This document shows, in pieces, positions 43,739 through 53,649 of a DNA stretch of 64,000 nt. The notes below the pieces were generated by a model. That model searched no databases. It was not told where the DNA came from and worked only from the letters and a program-made list of their open reading frames with translations. Every line of letters begins with the position of its first letter. The first letter of the stretch is position 1. Origin of the DNA: Ustilago trichophora (Eukaryota; Basidiomycota; Ustilaginomycetes; Ustilaginales; Ustilaginaceae); the NCBI GenBank assembly GCA_900323505.1, contig OOIN01000034.1, positions 434,001 through 498,000 of the forward strand, given 5' to 3'. Both the position numbers and the translations under genes were made by a program.

Positions 43739-44260
43739 TCACGCTGCTCGACTGGATCCAGCTCTATCACCCAAAGTCGTCACCGCTTTACTGTCGAGCG
43801 GCATCCCCGTATTTGGATCGATATTGTTCTGCACCAGGATCTGTTTGTGCCTAATCAGCCTTGCTTGATCAAAAGTCACTCCTTGGGTCTGCATGATGGT
43901 CTGCACGTCTTGTGCGCCTCTCGGATCAAGACCTGACCGACTGTCTCCACCATCAATATTCTCGTTGATGTCAAAAAGGGTTGACGAGAGGCCGTTTTGG
44001 AGGTTGCTGGACCAGTCGAAGCCGGGTACTCTGCTATAGCGGGACGAGCCGGGAAGGCTTCCAAAGAGGCGGCTGAAGAGGGAGCTAGGGGCTGAGGCGG
44101 GGGCTGAGGAGTAGGGGAGGCCTGAAGGGGTAGGTTGGAGAGCCGGTGGCAGGCGAGACGTGAGGGCTTCTGGTAGTAGCGAGAGGAAGAATTGGCGGTT
44201 GCGGTAGAGGAGGATCAGCAAGGCCACCACAAAAGAGGCTGTAAGGAGGCGGTGATACAT
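43739..44260 (-). CDS. UPF0357/DUF2015 single-pass membrane protein
   Basis: A single exon of 173 residues. The N-terminus is a membrane anchor (LLTASFVVALLILLYRNRQFFLSLL). A Pro/Ser-rich linker is followed by the conserved core FDINENIDGGDSRSGLDPRG, VQTIMQTQGVTFDQARLIRH and NNIDPNTGMPLDSKAVTTL, which is the signature of fungal UPF0357 (yeast YCL012C type) proteins. Function is unknown for the family. Length fits the family (about 130 to 180). Confidence 0.9.
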   Translation of the reverse strand: MYHRLLTASFVVALLILLYRNRQFFLSLLPEALTSRLPPALQPTPSGLPYSSAPASAPSSLFSRLFGSLPGSSRYSRVPGFDWSSNLQNGLSSTLFDINENIDGGDSRSGLDPRGAQDVQTIMQTQGVTFDQARLIRHKQILVQNNIDPNTGMPLDSKAVTTLGDRAGSSRAA

Positions 44261-45208
44261 CCTGGCTTGAGGAATGATGGTGTGACTCGGGCACCGGGTT
44301 GGGAGATGCAGGTACGCTTGTCAAGTGGAAAAAGTTCTCTCAAACCGATCGGCCAATCTGATCTTGACCGATTCCTTGATGAACTCAGCAACACGAAAAG
44401 GAATCTGCAAAAAAAATGGATGCGTCCCGACGTCTGGATGTATCGGCGGTCAATCCTTGGTTGGCAGATCCGAACGTGGAATCCAGGTCTATCGGATGGG
44501 ATTACAGTGTCCGGATCGGAGGCCAATCCTCGACAGGCCTTTGCGGAAGGTCTTGTTCGGCTTCTGGCTGGAAATAGGGTCTAGACAGTCGTGCTTGTCT
44601 TCTTTGCGAAGCCCGAGATCTAGGACGGATGCGAGAGACCTGCTTCGGCCTCTGATTGTGACAAGGGCGGGGCAGATCTTGGTTCTGAATGAAATACGAC
44701 AGCCTGAAGCCTTTCTCTCGACGCCTATTGGTCAATCGAAGCACTTACCCCGCCCGGAAACCGATCTTTGATGATTTCAAAGACCTCGGTGATGTGTAAT
44801 ACTTCTTCACGTGCTGAGCTGCAAAACAGGAAGTGGGTGATGCTTCGGACCGGAAGACCACGTTCAAGGAAAGAGATGTCTAGAACTTGGCCGTTGCGAT
44901 CAATCGGAGATCCACCTAGCGGTGTTGGGACTTTTTGTTGGCCGGACCACCCAACGAATGCGATAGTGTTGTTGCAAGGTGTTGGCTAGAATTCGAAAAG
45001 GTCGGAGATTTAGAGCTTCTCAAGCTGAGGGGATGATGGTGGTGCAGGAGCACGTTGAAGGAATGGGGTCTAGAACCCGGCAAGTGCTGAGTTGGCGCGT
45101 GCGTTCCCAAGAAATAATAAGCTGCACAGCCGGATGCGGATTCCGCCACAATGGCACGGGAATTGTTCCATATGTAAATGTTTAGTTCGACCACGTGAGG
45201 TGATAGAT
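44261..45208. other. Intergenic, about 950 bases, no gene seen
   Basis: Contains the UPF0357 promoter on its left. Short frames exist on both strands but none has coding character. Confidence 0.5.
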
Positions 45209-45315
45209 GGCTGGTTGGTGAAGTGGCCTAACACACTGGTTTTAGGAAGCCACGTCTGATTAAGACGATGATTTACCCGCACCAGGATTCCTGGGTTCGA
45301 ATCCCAGACTAGTCA
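45209..45315 (+). tRNA. tRNA gene with intron, anticodon read as TAG (Leu), class-I shape
   Basis: Acceptor strand GGCTGGT (45209-45215) pairs with ACTAGTC (45308-45314) using two G-T wobbles, discriminator A at 45315. A box TGGTGAAGTGG and B box GGTTCGAATCC both fit consensus, and TTTTCTTTTT follows as a Pol III terminator. The D stem is GTG/CAC, the anticodon stem CTGGT (45236-45240) with ACCAG (45281-45285), and the T arm CTGGG-TTCGAAT-CCCAG. Between the anticodon-stem halves are 40 bases, best read as a 7-base loop TTTAGG..C split after position 37 by a 33-base intron (45247-45279) containing a perfect CGTCT/AGACG hairpin. The variable loop is only five bases (GATTC), which does not suit a eukaryotic tRNA-Leu, so isotype is uncertain. 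Confidence 0.8.
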
Positions 45316-45861
45316 TTTTCTTTTTGCTCCTTTTTATCAGAATTGTGCATCGAGTGTGCCTGTTTGCTGTTCATATCACAAAGCTTCTTGCTATCATGGA
45401 CGATGATTTCAAGCAAATTGCCAAACACAGACAGTGCTCTGTGCATCCGGAGATTCAACGATGAAAGTATAACCTATTGAATCAAAAACAGGCTCATAAA
45501 GAAGAACTTCAAATTCAGCAAGCTTTCAGCCAGAAACGCTCGTTCGACAGCCCACAAGAATGCTAGCAAAGCTCTTGTCGTCCTTTACGGCATCGATCCC
45601 AGCATGTTGTTGAACTACACTCTTCGAAGGGCACATCACATTGCAACAATTCAATATGATGAATAAAAAGCTGAAATTCAGCTTCTTAAAGATGGAATAA
45701 AGAAAAACGAAAAATGAACTTTACCTCTCTTCCTCCTCTACACGTACTGTATCAGCTCGAACGTCAGGAAAGAATACTCGACGAGCAGCCCCTGAGCTCA
45801 GTCCAGGTTCCATCTTCCCCAGTCAAAAATGAATAAATAAATCAAAGTGCGATGCTTGAAT
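45316..45861. other. Intergenic between tRNA and kinesin 3' end
   Basis: About 550 bases including the tRNA terminator. Nothing else recognised. Confidence 0.5.
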
Positions 45862-48800
45862 CTAGGCAGGTGGCAAAGCAGCAAAAGTCTCGCTAGCGCT
45901 AATCCTGCTGGACTTGAGCAAAATCTCCTCCTCGATTTCCTCGGTGCCCATCTTCAGTAGGGTATAGTCATTACTGATGCTCCTCCTCTTGCCACCACCA
46001 CCCGCTGCCTTTAACGGCTCTTCCTCTACCGTCAAGGAAAGCTTGCTGAAATCTGGGAATCCAGATCCGACAGGATTGAACAAGCTCATCGGTCTCGGTC
46101 TAGCTTTCGTCGGGCTTCCACCAACATTTACACCCCTGTTTCTGGCGGTATTTCCAACATCAGAGCCCTTCAACGGCGACCTATTCCTCGTCGGACTCAG
46201 ATTCTCGACCATATCCCTGGTCTGTGCATGTGCCAACTCCATCAATTTTTCATTGACCCTTCTCAACCTCGCATTTTCCGCCTGCAACTCCTTCACGAAA
46301 TCATCCTTCTCCTCCAATTTCCCCTGCAATGTGTCCATCTTGGCTTGAAATTCTCGCTCTACGTCTTCGCGAATTTTAGGTGGAGCATCGGTGGCTTGGG
46401 CTTCGCAGACTGCTTCTAGCTCTCGTACCTGTTGCTGGAGGGTAAGGATGAGGGTTTGCTGGGCCGTAGGGGAGGAAGGAAGTGCAGGGCGGGAGGCGAG
46501 TTGGGATGTGAGAGAGGCAATTTTTCGGTTGGCGTGGAAAAGTTTCTCTGATAGGACTGCGGGTGAGTCGTCAAAGAATAACAAGGGGTTTCGTTTGGTA
46601 GGGGAAACGGGTCGGGCATATGAAGACGTAGAGGAGGAAGAGGAGGTGGTTCGGGAGGTGGTCGGTGTAGAGGTGCTGGTAAAGGCGGCGCTGCTGCTGC
46701 TGGCGTGGGATGGATTACGTGTGCCAAGAGGATCGTTGTGGTCGTCTTCATCGGCAGAGTCGACGCCATGGGAATCGCCAGACTCGCGGCCACCACGCAC
46801 GACAAGAGACCCAATGACGTCCAATCGCTCCTGCAGCTCTCGAATGCGTTCATCGTCCACCTCGACCTTTTCTTGCAGTGTGTTGTTTTGCTGAAGATCA
46901 GCTACCATCCTCCTCAGCGCTTCTGCCTCGGTCTGATATCGCAGGATCAAAGCCTGCGCTTCGGCTCCCAATCCACCCGTATTACCATCGATCTCATTAC
47001 GCCTCGCGTTGAGACCGACCTTCTTGATCCGCTTAGCAAAGTTGAGCGTCGACAACGACTCGTCCACCGCACTAGGATTCGGATTGATCGTGCACACCAC
47101 CGCCACCCGAGCATTACCGCTCAGCGAATTCTGCAAAATCCTGGTGAGCTTCGAGTCCCTATACGGAATATGCCCGGCCGCGGAGGACTTCTCCGAAAGT
47201 GCATAGATCACCTTGCCCAGCGTCAATAACGACTTGTTGATGTGCGCTCCTTCTGCACGTCTATCGCTACCCTGCGAGACGTATTTCTCGGATCCCGCCA
47301 GATCGATCAGACAAAGCTCGGAAACAGTAACCTTTTTCCCCGATCTTCCACCGTGTATTCCCTCGGCATCGCGCTCCCAAGACTCGATGGTGATCTTGAA
47401 GCAGGTATGACTACGACTGCTTCTCTCGTTCCAGTCTGTGGCGCCAACGTGTCGGTTGGTCTGTCCGCGGTTCAACAACTCTCGAACTTGAGCGGGGCTC
47501 GTCACGATCTCCTCGCGGAGCGGTTGGACGGTTGTCCCTTTGCCTCCTCGTTTGCGTTTATCATCACGAACTTGAGGAACGTTGCTAGGCTCGAGGAGGT
47601 CTTTCACCACCTCGTTCCAGATTTCCAGGTAGCTGGCGCGCAAAAGGTACTCGCGACGGGCAGAAGACTGTTTGATACCTCGAAAGATGTCGCGTACCGC
47701 ACGGGGGATGATACCCGCCTCTTGACCTTTTTCGTCACCGGACAGCGTGAAAGTTTTACCAGAGGCAGTTTGGCCATAGGCAAATACGACTGCGTCGTAG
47801 CCGTCCAGTGCGGCACGAATAAGGGGTCGGGCGACAGAGATGTAGACGGGTCGATTGGCGGATCCTGTCTGAATGCCGTCAAAGGTAAAAGGGCCGAGGT
47901 TGGCGCTCTGTGTGCGAGTGGAGGCGATGCTAGCTTCCAGTGCCACGGTGCCTGAATATGGGTTGGCTACCCAGGCGCATTCTTCGCCTCGTTTCGGGGG
48001 TCGCAGTCGAACATGGACCTGCACCGTATCGTGACCACCGCTCTCCTCGGAAGATGGGTCGGCATCTGCGTCGTAGACAAAAGAACTATCGCCTGTTGCA
48101 TCCCCGTCTAGTGCACCTTCGCCATCATGCTGCCAGGTGGAAGACGAATGTGCGTAAGCCTCCACGTCCTTACTCGACTGCTGCAGGGGATGACCAGTTC
48201 TCACTCGCTGCTCCTGAGACGCCGCAGCGCTGTTGGCAGTAGCCCTCAACGCCGAGGTAGAAGCATGCTTTTTCGGCGACCGAATGCGGGCAGCCACTTC
48301 AGCCGAGACAGCCGCTTTGATCTTGGGCGTTCCCGGAGCCGCCGCCGCACTTGGTGAGGGTATTGTGCGGGCTGCCATGGTCGTCGGTGTATGTGATCGA
48401 GGTCTTGCTTGAAGCTGTGGTTGTTCTTGAGAAGCAGTGACGAATGCAGATGTGGTCTTGAGCAGCGGTGTAGTTGCAGCAGAAGTCGGTGCACTCGTAG
48501 TAGGCTCAAGATGAGCCAAAGTCCTTGAAGTGGACCGAGTGGTACGAACCGAACGCTGAGGAGGTACTACTCCCAATGGCACCTGACGATTTGCCTTCGT
48601 CTGCTGTACCGAGAACGGCGAGGAATGCAGCGCCGTACTATCGAGCGCCGAAGCAGGTCTGGTCGGAATTGACAAGCTCCCTTCTCCGTTTGCAACGATC
48701 GAATTGTGCGTCCTTTTAACCTCGACCAAGTTCGGTAGTGAATCCACACTAGCACTCGCCTCAGCAGCCAAGTATGTATACGGAGCCGGCTTAGTCGGCT

Positions 48801-48966
48801 TCCTCCTGGGCACAAATAATTCGCGGACGACAGAAGGTGTGGAAGCACGTAGGTCGTCTTGAGCTTGGAATGGAGACGATGGTTGTGGTGGTAAGTCGGT
48901 GGGTGAAGAAAGAAGAAAACCTGCAGAACTTGCAGCAGTTGTAGCCCGCGTGACGGCAGGGGACAT
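45862..48966 (-). CDS. Kinesin-7 family motor (Kip2/CENP-E type)
   Basis: A single exon of 1034 residues. About 300 disordered Ser/Thr/Pro/Arg-rich residues precede an internal motor domain, which starts at TVQVHVRLRPPKRGEE. The P-loop GQTASGKT is at about residues 398-405, switch I NERSSRSH at about 513 and switch II LIDLAGSE at about 551; the domain ends with TLNFAKRIKKV. Coiled coils follow (about 670-720 and 830-930). The internal motor with a long basic N-terminal tail and the IPYRDSKLTRILQNSLSGNARVAVVCTINP block fit fungal kinesin-7. Family members move to plus ends and stabilise cytoplasmic microtubules or act at kinetochores. Which of the two smut kinesin-7 genes this is cannot be decided here. 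Confidence 0.9.
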   Translation of the reverse strand: MSPAVTRATTAASSAGFLLSSPTDLPPQPSSPFQAQDDLRASTPSVVRELFVPRRKPTKPAPYTYLAAEASASVDSLPNLVEVKRTHNSIVANGEGSLSIPTRPASALDSTALHSSPFSVQQTKANRQVPLGVVPPQRSVRTTRSTSRTLAHLEPTTSAPTSAATTPLLKTTSAFVTASQEQPQLQARPRSHTPTTMAARTIPSPSAAAAPGTPKIKAAVSAEVAARIRSPKKHASTSALRATANSAAASQEQRVRTGHPLQQSSKDVEAYAHSSSTWQHDGEGALDGDATGDSSFVYDADADPSSEESGGHDTVQVHVRLRPPKRGEECAWVANPYSGTVALEASIASTRTQSANLGPFTFDGIQTGSANRPVYISVARPLIRAALDGYDAVVFAYGQTASGKTFTLSGDEKGQEAGIIPRAVRDIFRGIKQSSARREYLLRASYLEIWNEVVKDLLEPSNVPQVRDDKRKRGGKGTTVQPLREEIVTSPAQVRELLNRGQTNRHVGATDWNERSSRSHTCFKITIESWERDAEGIHGGRSGKKVTVSELCLIDLAGSEKYVSQGSDRRAEGAHINKSLLTLGKVIYALSEKSSAAGHIPYRDSKLTRILQNSLSGNARVAVVCTINPNPSAVDESLSTLNFAKRIKKVGLNARRNEIDGNTGGLGAEAQALILRYQTEAEALRRMVADLQQNNTLQEKVEVDDERIRELQERLDVIGSLVVRGGRESGDSHGVDSADEDDHNDPLGTRNPSHASSSSAAFTSTSTPTTSRTTSSSSSTSSYARPVSPTKRNPLLFFDDSPAVLSEKLFHANRKIASLTSQLASRPALPSSPTAQQTLILTLQQQVRELEAVCEAQATDAPPKIREDVEREFQAKMDTLQGKLEEKDDFVKELQAENARLRRVNEKLMELAHAQTRDMVENLSPTRNRSPLKGSDVGNTARNRGVNVGGSPTKARPRPMSLFNPVGSGFPDFSKLSLTVEEEPLKAAGGGGKRRSISNDYTLLKMGTEEIEEEILLKSSRISASETFAALPPA

Positions 48967-49443
48967 TTGGAGAGGTGGGATTTGACAGCAGCTCTACTAT
49001 CCACGATGAACACACCCACACTTGTCGATGTGCAGCAGCTGCAGATGTGGAATGGCGGTCTTCGCAAAGTTGCAGATTGTGTTTCAACAAAGGAGATTAA
49101 AAAAAAGAAAGGGGGGAAGCAAGGGCCGGAAAAGTCGTCTATGTAAGGGGGATGCTTTGAGCAGCGTCGAGGTATAATGCGAATCCGAAAGAAGAGAAAG
49201 AGAGAGAGAGAGAGAGCGCAAGGATATGAGCGAGATGGGTGAGAAGGGACCCTTATAGAGATGCACTGTAGATCTTTCAAATGGTCAGACCGCACTGCAC
49301 CTGAGGCACAGAGACCAACACTTTTCAAGCAGCACACCAACACGCGTTCTTCACCCTTTGCTGCACGTGACAAAAATTAGAATTCTTAGAAGCAGGGACA
49401 AGGTCTAACAATTTTGACGGAAAAAGAATCTCCGCCATACTTG
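48967..49443. other. Kinesin upstream region
   Basis: Contains the kinesin promoter and a (GA)n run at about 49199-49216. No gene seen. Confidence 0.5.
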
Positions 49444-49737
49444 ACAACCTCTATCCAGCCATGAGACTCTTTCGTACTGTACATAGGCAATTCAACATGT
49501 TCAAAAGCGATCTTGTCATCAACCCAATCCAATTTAGATGAGAATTCCACTTTCAGCGCTGCTGACTGGAAGGTTTACCACAGCTTCATCGCAGAGCAGA
49601 GCAGGGGAAGTGCAAGCTCGTTGGCTTGAACAACTTTGACCGCTATCCAGCTGTGAGAGGATCTATCTTGGTACTGTACCTAGGCATTTAGACGTGTTCA
49701 AAAGCGATTGTGTCATCAACCCAATCCAATCCTATCC
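49444..49737. repeat. Diverged duplicated segment with CCAATCCAAT tail
   Basis: Two related stretches, about 49444-49531 and 49629-49735, share CTATCCAGC, a GTACTGTAC word, TTCAAAAGCGAT, TGTCATCAACCCAATCCAAT and short spacers, with clear divergence. The second runs directly into the 264-bp tandem array. Confidence 0.8.
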
Positions 49738-50529
49738 AATCCAATTCAATCCACTTTAGATGAGGTAACACTGTCAGCGCTGACTGAAGCAGAACAGAGG
49801 AGAGTGGGCTTTGTGGATTGATAAAAGTGGAAAAGTATATACTGTATATATGTGTGTGTGGGGTATATTGAAAGGAATGTGAGGTATATCTATGAAGTAA
49901 AACTGTTACAACAGGTTAGAGCTTCTTGTTCTTCTTGTCCTCCTACGGTCCATCTGCTGCTTGAATAGCGTTGTTATCAGAGCGGATCCTATCAGTGCGC
50001 CAATCCAATGCAATCCACTTTAGATGAGGTAACATCTTCAGCGCTGACTGAAGCAGAGCAGAGGAGAGTGGGCTTTGTGGATTGATAAAAGTGGAAAAGT
50101 ATGTACTGTATATATGTGTGTGTGGGGTATATCAAAAGGAATGTGAGGTATATCTATGAAGTAAAACTGTTACAACAGGTTAGAGCTTCTTGTTCTTCTT
50201 GTCCTCCTACAGTTTATCTGCTGCTTGAATAGCGTTGTTATCAGAGCGGATCCTACCAGTGCGCCAATCCAATGCAATCCATTTTAGATGTGGTAACATC
50301 TTCAGCGCTGACTGAAGCAGAACAGAGGAGAGTGGGCTTTGTGGATTGATAAAAGTGGAAGAGTATATACTGTATATATGTGTGTGTGGGGTATATTGAA
50401 AGGAATGTGAGGTATATCTATGAAGTAAAACTGTTACAACATGCTGGAACTTCTTGTTCTTCTTGTCCTCCTACGGTCCATTTGCTGCTTTAACTGCATT
50501 GTTGTCAGAGCTAAGCCTATCAATGCGCC
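49738..50529. repeat. 264-bp tandem array, three units, duplicating the 3' end of the adjacent gene
   Basis: Units 49738-50001, 50002-50265 and 50266-50529 are exactly 264 bases each; landmark words such as GTGGGCTTTG and CTTCTTGTTCTTCTTGTCC recur at exact 264-base steps. In the unit next to the gene, 50434-50529 is the last 32 codons of the membrane-protein gene and the rest is its 3' flank. The other two units carry matching 96-base segments (49906-50001 and 50170-50265) that remain open in the same frame and keep the stop codon at the same place. Confidence 0.93.
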
Positions 50530-53500
50530 CATCACGCCGAGACCTAATAGCACTGCTGACATTGGAGTGTTGCGTAGTACCTGAGTGAAAGCGTTTTTCT
50601 TGCGAGCGCGGATGTGGGAAAAATGTATACCAGGAGCAGAAGCTCCATGATCCAGAGTATGAACAAGCCGTATGATCTTGAGACCGCATGTAGAGGAGCA
50701 ATAGAGAAAAGTGGGGATGGTAAGCAGGACAAAGACGAGGTAGAGTTTGTGGTGGACTGGTTGGAGGGTGTGCATCTGCAAGATGAGGATGTTGAGTGCG
50801 AGGAAGAGGGATGATGCTACTAGGGGTAAGGCGGGAGTGATGGTTTTCCATAGGTAGGGAGATTCAAAGGCGAAGTACAGGGATTGATAGACAATGGTGA
50901 AGAGCTCGAGTCCGATTTTGATTCGTGTGCTCGCAACAAGACGCGCAGAGCGTCCTTGTGCGATAGGAGCGGTGCTCGAATCAGGGTTGCTGATGTTCCG
51001 TTCAGTTCGTTCGAAGCCTTTATTCTTGTGTGGAGCTACTCGAAAGGATGAGCCTGAATCAATCACTAGACCGGGAGGAAGCTCAGCCACAGCCTCTAGG
51101 CCACCAGTCGCTGCAGAACGGTCAGCAAGTATGCGACTTTGCCTCCCGTCGACATCGATACTCTGATGGCGGCGTCGCATCGAAGAGGATCGGGGAAGAA
51201 TCTCGATACAGCTGAGTGTCGAGCTTCGCTGGTGATACGCCCTGGCATTGATATGACCGTCTCCCCATGGTCCACCGTCTCCGAACTCGGGCCGCGATCC
51301 TGTTACTCGCGACACAGGATCATCGGTCGAGCCGTGCTCCAGCTCAAACAACAAGCGTCGCATGGCACCCGGAGGGCTTGAGATCCTGTATTCACCTCCG
51401 CTCCTTCTACTTGTGCCCTTTTCAACTTGCTCGTCATCTCTGGCCTGCGCAACAGTCGAGTGACGCCCCATATCAGGATAAGCTATACTGCCCGCCGCAA
51501 TACCAGTGGAAGCAACCGGAACCGAAAAGCCGAGACCAAGCTGACCCTCTCTTCGCACATTCCCACCCGTTGAAGACCCAACTCTACCCTCAACATCTCT
51601 ATTTCGAGATTCAGGTCTGCCCCACATAAAGTCTGTTCCCCCCTTTAGAGGTGTCTGCGGCATTTGCATGCTGGACCGATACGAAGAAGTTCTTCCGGCT
51701 GCAGTCTGGGGCAGCGAGCCTGAAACGACCGTGTTTCTCGATGATCCAGGTCCGCTACGGCTCATGGCCATGGCCGTACTCAATGGGCGAAAGATCTCTT
51801 CCGATCTCCGTGGTCCTGTCAAGTCAGTAGTAGCGACGTGCCACGAAACAAGCTCGACGGTTCCGCTTGATCTTGTCTCTGCAGATGCAGCAGAGCGAGG
51901 TGGAGAGAGCGACTCGGAACGCAAACTTCGAGTTGCGTCGGCGTCGGGTGAGAGTTGACTTTTGGCGGGTGTAGTGACACTTGTACACTCTTTCGACGTT
52001 AGCTGTGAGCTTACTCGTTGCGCCGGCTGGGGTCGTAGCACATCCATTGAGTCAGCGTTGTCATCCTCTTCCACTGCCACCGCAGCTGGGCCAGGTGGTC
52101 GAGATGTACTGATGTTTGCTGGGACTGACCTGCAAAAAAGCTCATCTTGTTCGGCAAGGGTCATTTTGGAAGGTTGATGTGCCGTTTGCGGCTCTTTGAC
52201 CTCTCTGAGAGCATCTGCAATGTACGAGCTCTCCCTGTCTTTTCCGGAGACGATCGGGTTCGAGTTGTGGGGCGGCGGAGGTGGAGACCAGGGAAAAGTC
52301 GTAAACGTCGGTGTCGGTGTCAAGTATGCTCTTGCCGATAAAGGCGAACCCGCAGTCTCGGAATTTGCCCTTTCCGCATAGTCCACATGGGGACTGTTGT
52401 CCGTAGGGGTCGTCTGTAATGTCAACAGTGGGACCGAAATGGATCTAGAAAGACGTGAAGATGCTCGTTTGTGACCTTGCAAGCGTGATGCACCTGTCAA
52501 GACAAGCTCTTTGGGCCTGAAGCCTGCAGTACTGCCTTGTGTGCTCAAGTCGGTACCTCTGGAAGAGACGCTTGAGGCTTGACCGGTTGCAGCTTCTGAA
52601 TGGATGGCTGGAACCGGACTGCTGCGCCGGCTTGTATCCGCAGGCTCTGACTTGGCCGAAGCACCCGAGAAGCGATATCGATCAAAGACAAATGCGCTCG
52701 TGTCTGCCAAGGACGTGTCCTGGTCCATTGAAGCACTTTCGAGGATGGGCTCGAGGGCACCTGAGCCTGGCCTGACCGTGGCAGGGGTGATGCTTCGACA
52801 TGCTTCGTCGTCGTCATTGCCAACGGTCTGTTGCAGCTGGGCCCATGAATGTATCGGAGGTGAAAGCGGGCTACGTAGGGTAAAGTCGCGAGACGTGTTG
52901 CCAGATCCTGGTCTGCGTCCAGATACTGGGCTCCCAAGAGCCGTCGATGCGTTTTCGGGAGAGCTGCGCAGGAATGAGTGGAGGAAGCTCCAATCTCCCG
53001 TTGTCAAAACAGATGGTGTGTTGGGCTGTGAAGTACTTGCACTTGCAGGAGAGCGTCTTGAGGCTGTCACCGGAGTAAGTGGTTCCAGTGAGAGAGCTTC
53101 TGCATGGTGGGAATGACTGAGTCTTTGGCTGCTGAAAGAAACATGGTGTTGGTGAGTGGATTCTAGCGGAGGTGTATTCTGTATTTCGCGCAGATACCGT
53201 GATCGATCCCACGAGATTCTCTCTTGACCACGAGCTGGACTCATCTGTTTGCGAGATGGTTTGTTGGCAGCATCCACGCTCCACATAAGGGCTGTGTCAG
53301 ATTGCGAGCTCATCCGTCTTTGTGATGCATAATTGTCTGCCAAGAAAGGCCACGATCTCGTCTGGGCAGATTGCCCGCGTGAGGTCTGAGCTGTGTTGCC
53401 ATGAATCGCTATGGCAAGGCCTTCGAGGCGTGCCAAGGCTGTCGAGGTAGATGCATTATGGTCTTGCTCGGAACCAGGGGCCGGCGTCCGTGAGCTGTCG

Positions 53501-53649
53501 GAGAGCGCACCCGACCAGGACGGCGACCTCCTGTAGCTGACGGAGGAAGGTCGAGAGATGGTGCCTGCCGCTCCGATTTTGCTGGCAGCCTCGGAGCTGG
53601 TAGCTGGTGGAACGGACAAAGATCGAAAATGTCGATTGGTGAGACGCAA
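50434..53649 (-). CDS. Large Ser-rich protein with C-terminal membrane segments (5' end unresolved)
   Basis: The open frame gives at least 1071 residues, but its left-most codon is TTG and no in-frame ATG lies upstream before a TAA at about 53727. A CTAAT branch-like word followed by TACTAG and CGCAG (about 53725 to 53690 on the minus strand) suggests a 3' splice site, so a short upstream exon should supply the start. Residues 1-890 are Ser, Thr, Arg and Pro rich and disordered. The last 170 residues hold three to four hydrophobic segments (IVYQSLYFAFESPYLWKTI, LPLVASSLFLALNILIL, LYLVFVLLTIPTFLY, MSAVLLGLGVMGALIGLAL) and a strongly basic tail (DRRRTRRTRSSSML). No family recognised. Its C-terminus is duplicated downstream in the tandem repeat array. 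Confidence 0.78.
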   Translation of the reverse strand: MRLTNRHFRSLSVPPATSSEAASKIGAAGTISRPSSVSYRRSPSWSGALSDSSRTPAPGSEQDHNASTSTALARLEGLAIAIHGNTAQTSRGQSAQTRSWPFLADNYASQRRMSSQSDTALMWSVDAANKPSRKQMSPARGQERISWDRSRYLREIQNTPPLESTHQHHVSFSSQRLSHSHHAEALSLEPLTPVTASRRSPASASTSQPNTPSVLTTGDWSFLHSFLRSSPENASTALGSPVSGRRPGSGNTSRDFTLRSPLSPPIHSWAQLQQTVGNDDDEACRSITPATVRPGSGALEPILESASMDQDTSLADTSAFVFDRYRFSGASAKSEPADTSRRSSPVPAIHSEAATGQASSVSSRGTDLSTQGSTAGFRPKELVLTGASRLQGHKRASSRLSRSISVPLLTLQTTPTDNSPHVDYAERANSETAGSPLSARAYLTPTPTFTTFPWSPPPPPHNSNPIVSGKDRESSYIADALREVKEPQTAHQPSKMTLAEQDELFCRSVPANISTSRPPGPAAVAVEEDDNADSMDVLRPQPAQRVSSQLTSKECTSVTTPAKSQLSPDADATRSLRSESLSPPRSAASAETRSSGTVELVSWHVATTDLTGPRRSEEIFRPLSTAMAMSRSGPGSSRNTVVSGSLPQTAAGRTSSYRSSMQMPQTPLKGGTDFMWGRPESRNRDVEGRVGSSTGGNVRREGQLGLGFSVPVASTGIAAGSIAYPDMGRHSTVAQARDDEQVEKGTSRRSGGEYRISSPPGAMRRLLFELEHGSTDDPVSRVTGSRPEFGDGGPWGDGHINARAYHQRSSTLSCIEILPRSSSMRRRHQSIDVDGRQSRILADRSAATGGLEAVAELPPGLVIDSGSSFRVAPHKNKGFERTERNISNPDSSTAPIAQGRSARLVASTRIKIGLELFTIVYQSLYFAFESPYLWKTITPALPLVASSLFLALNILILQMHTLQPVHHKLYLVFVLLTIPTFLYCSSTCGLKIIRLVHTLDHGASAPGIHFSHIRARKKNAFTQVLRNTPMSAVLLGLGVMGALIGLALTTMQLKQQMDRRRTRRTRSSSML

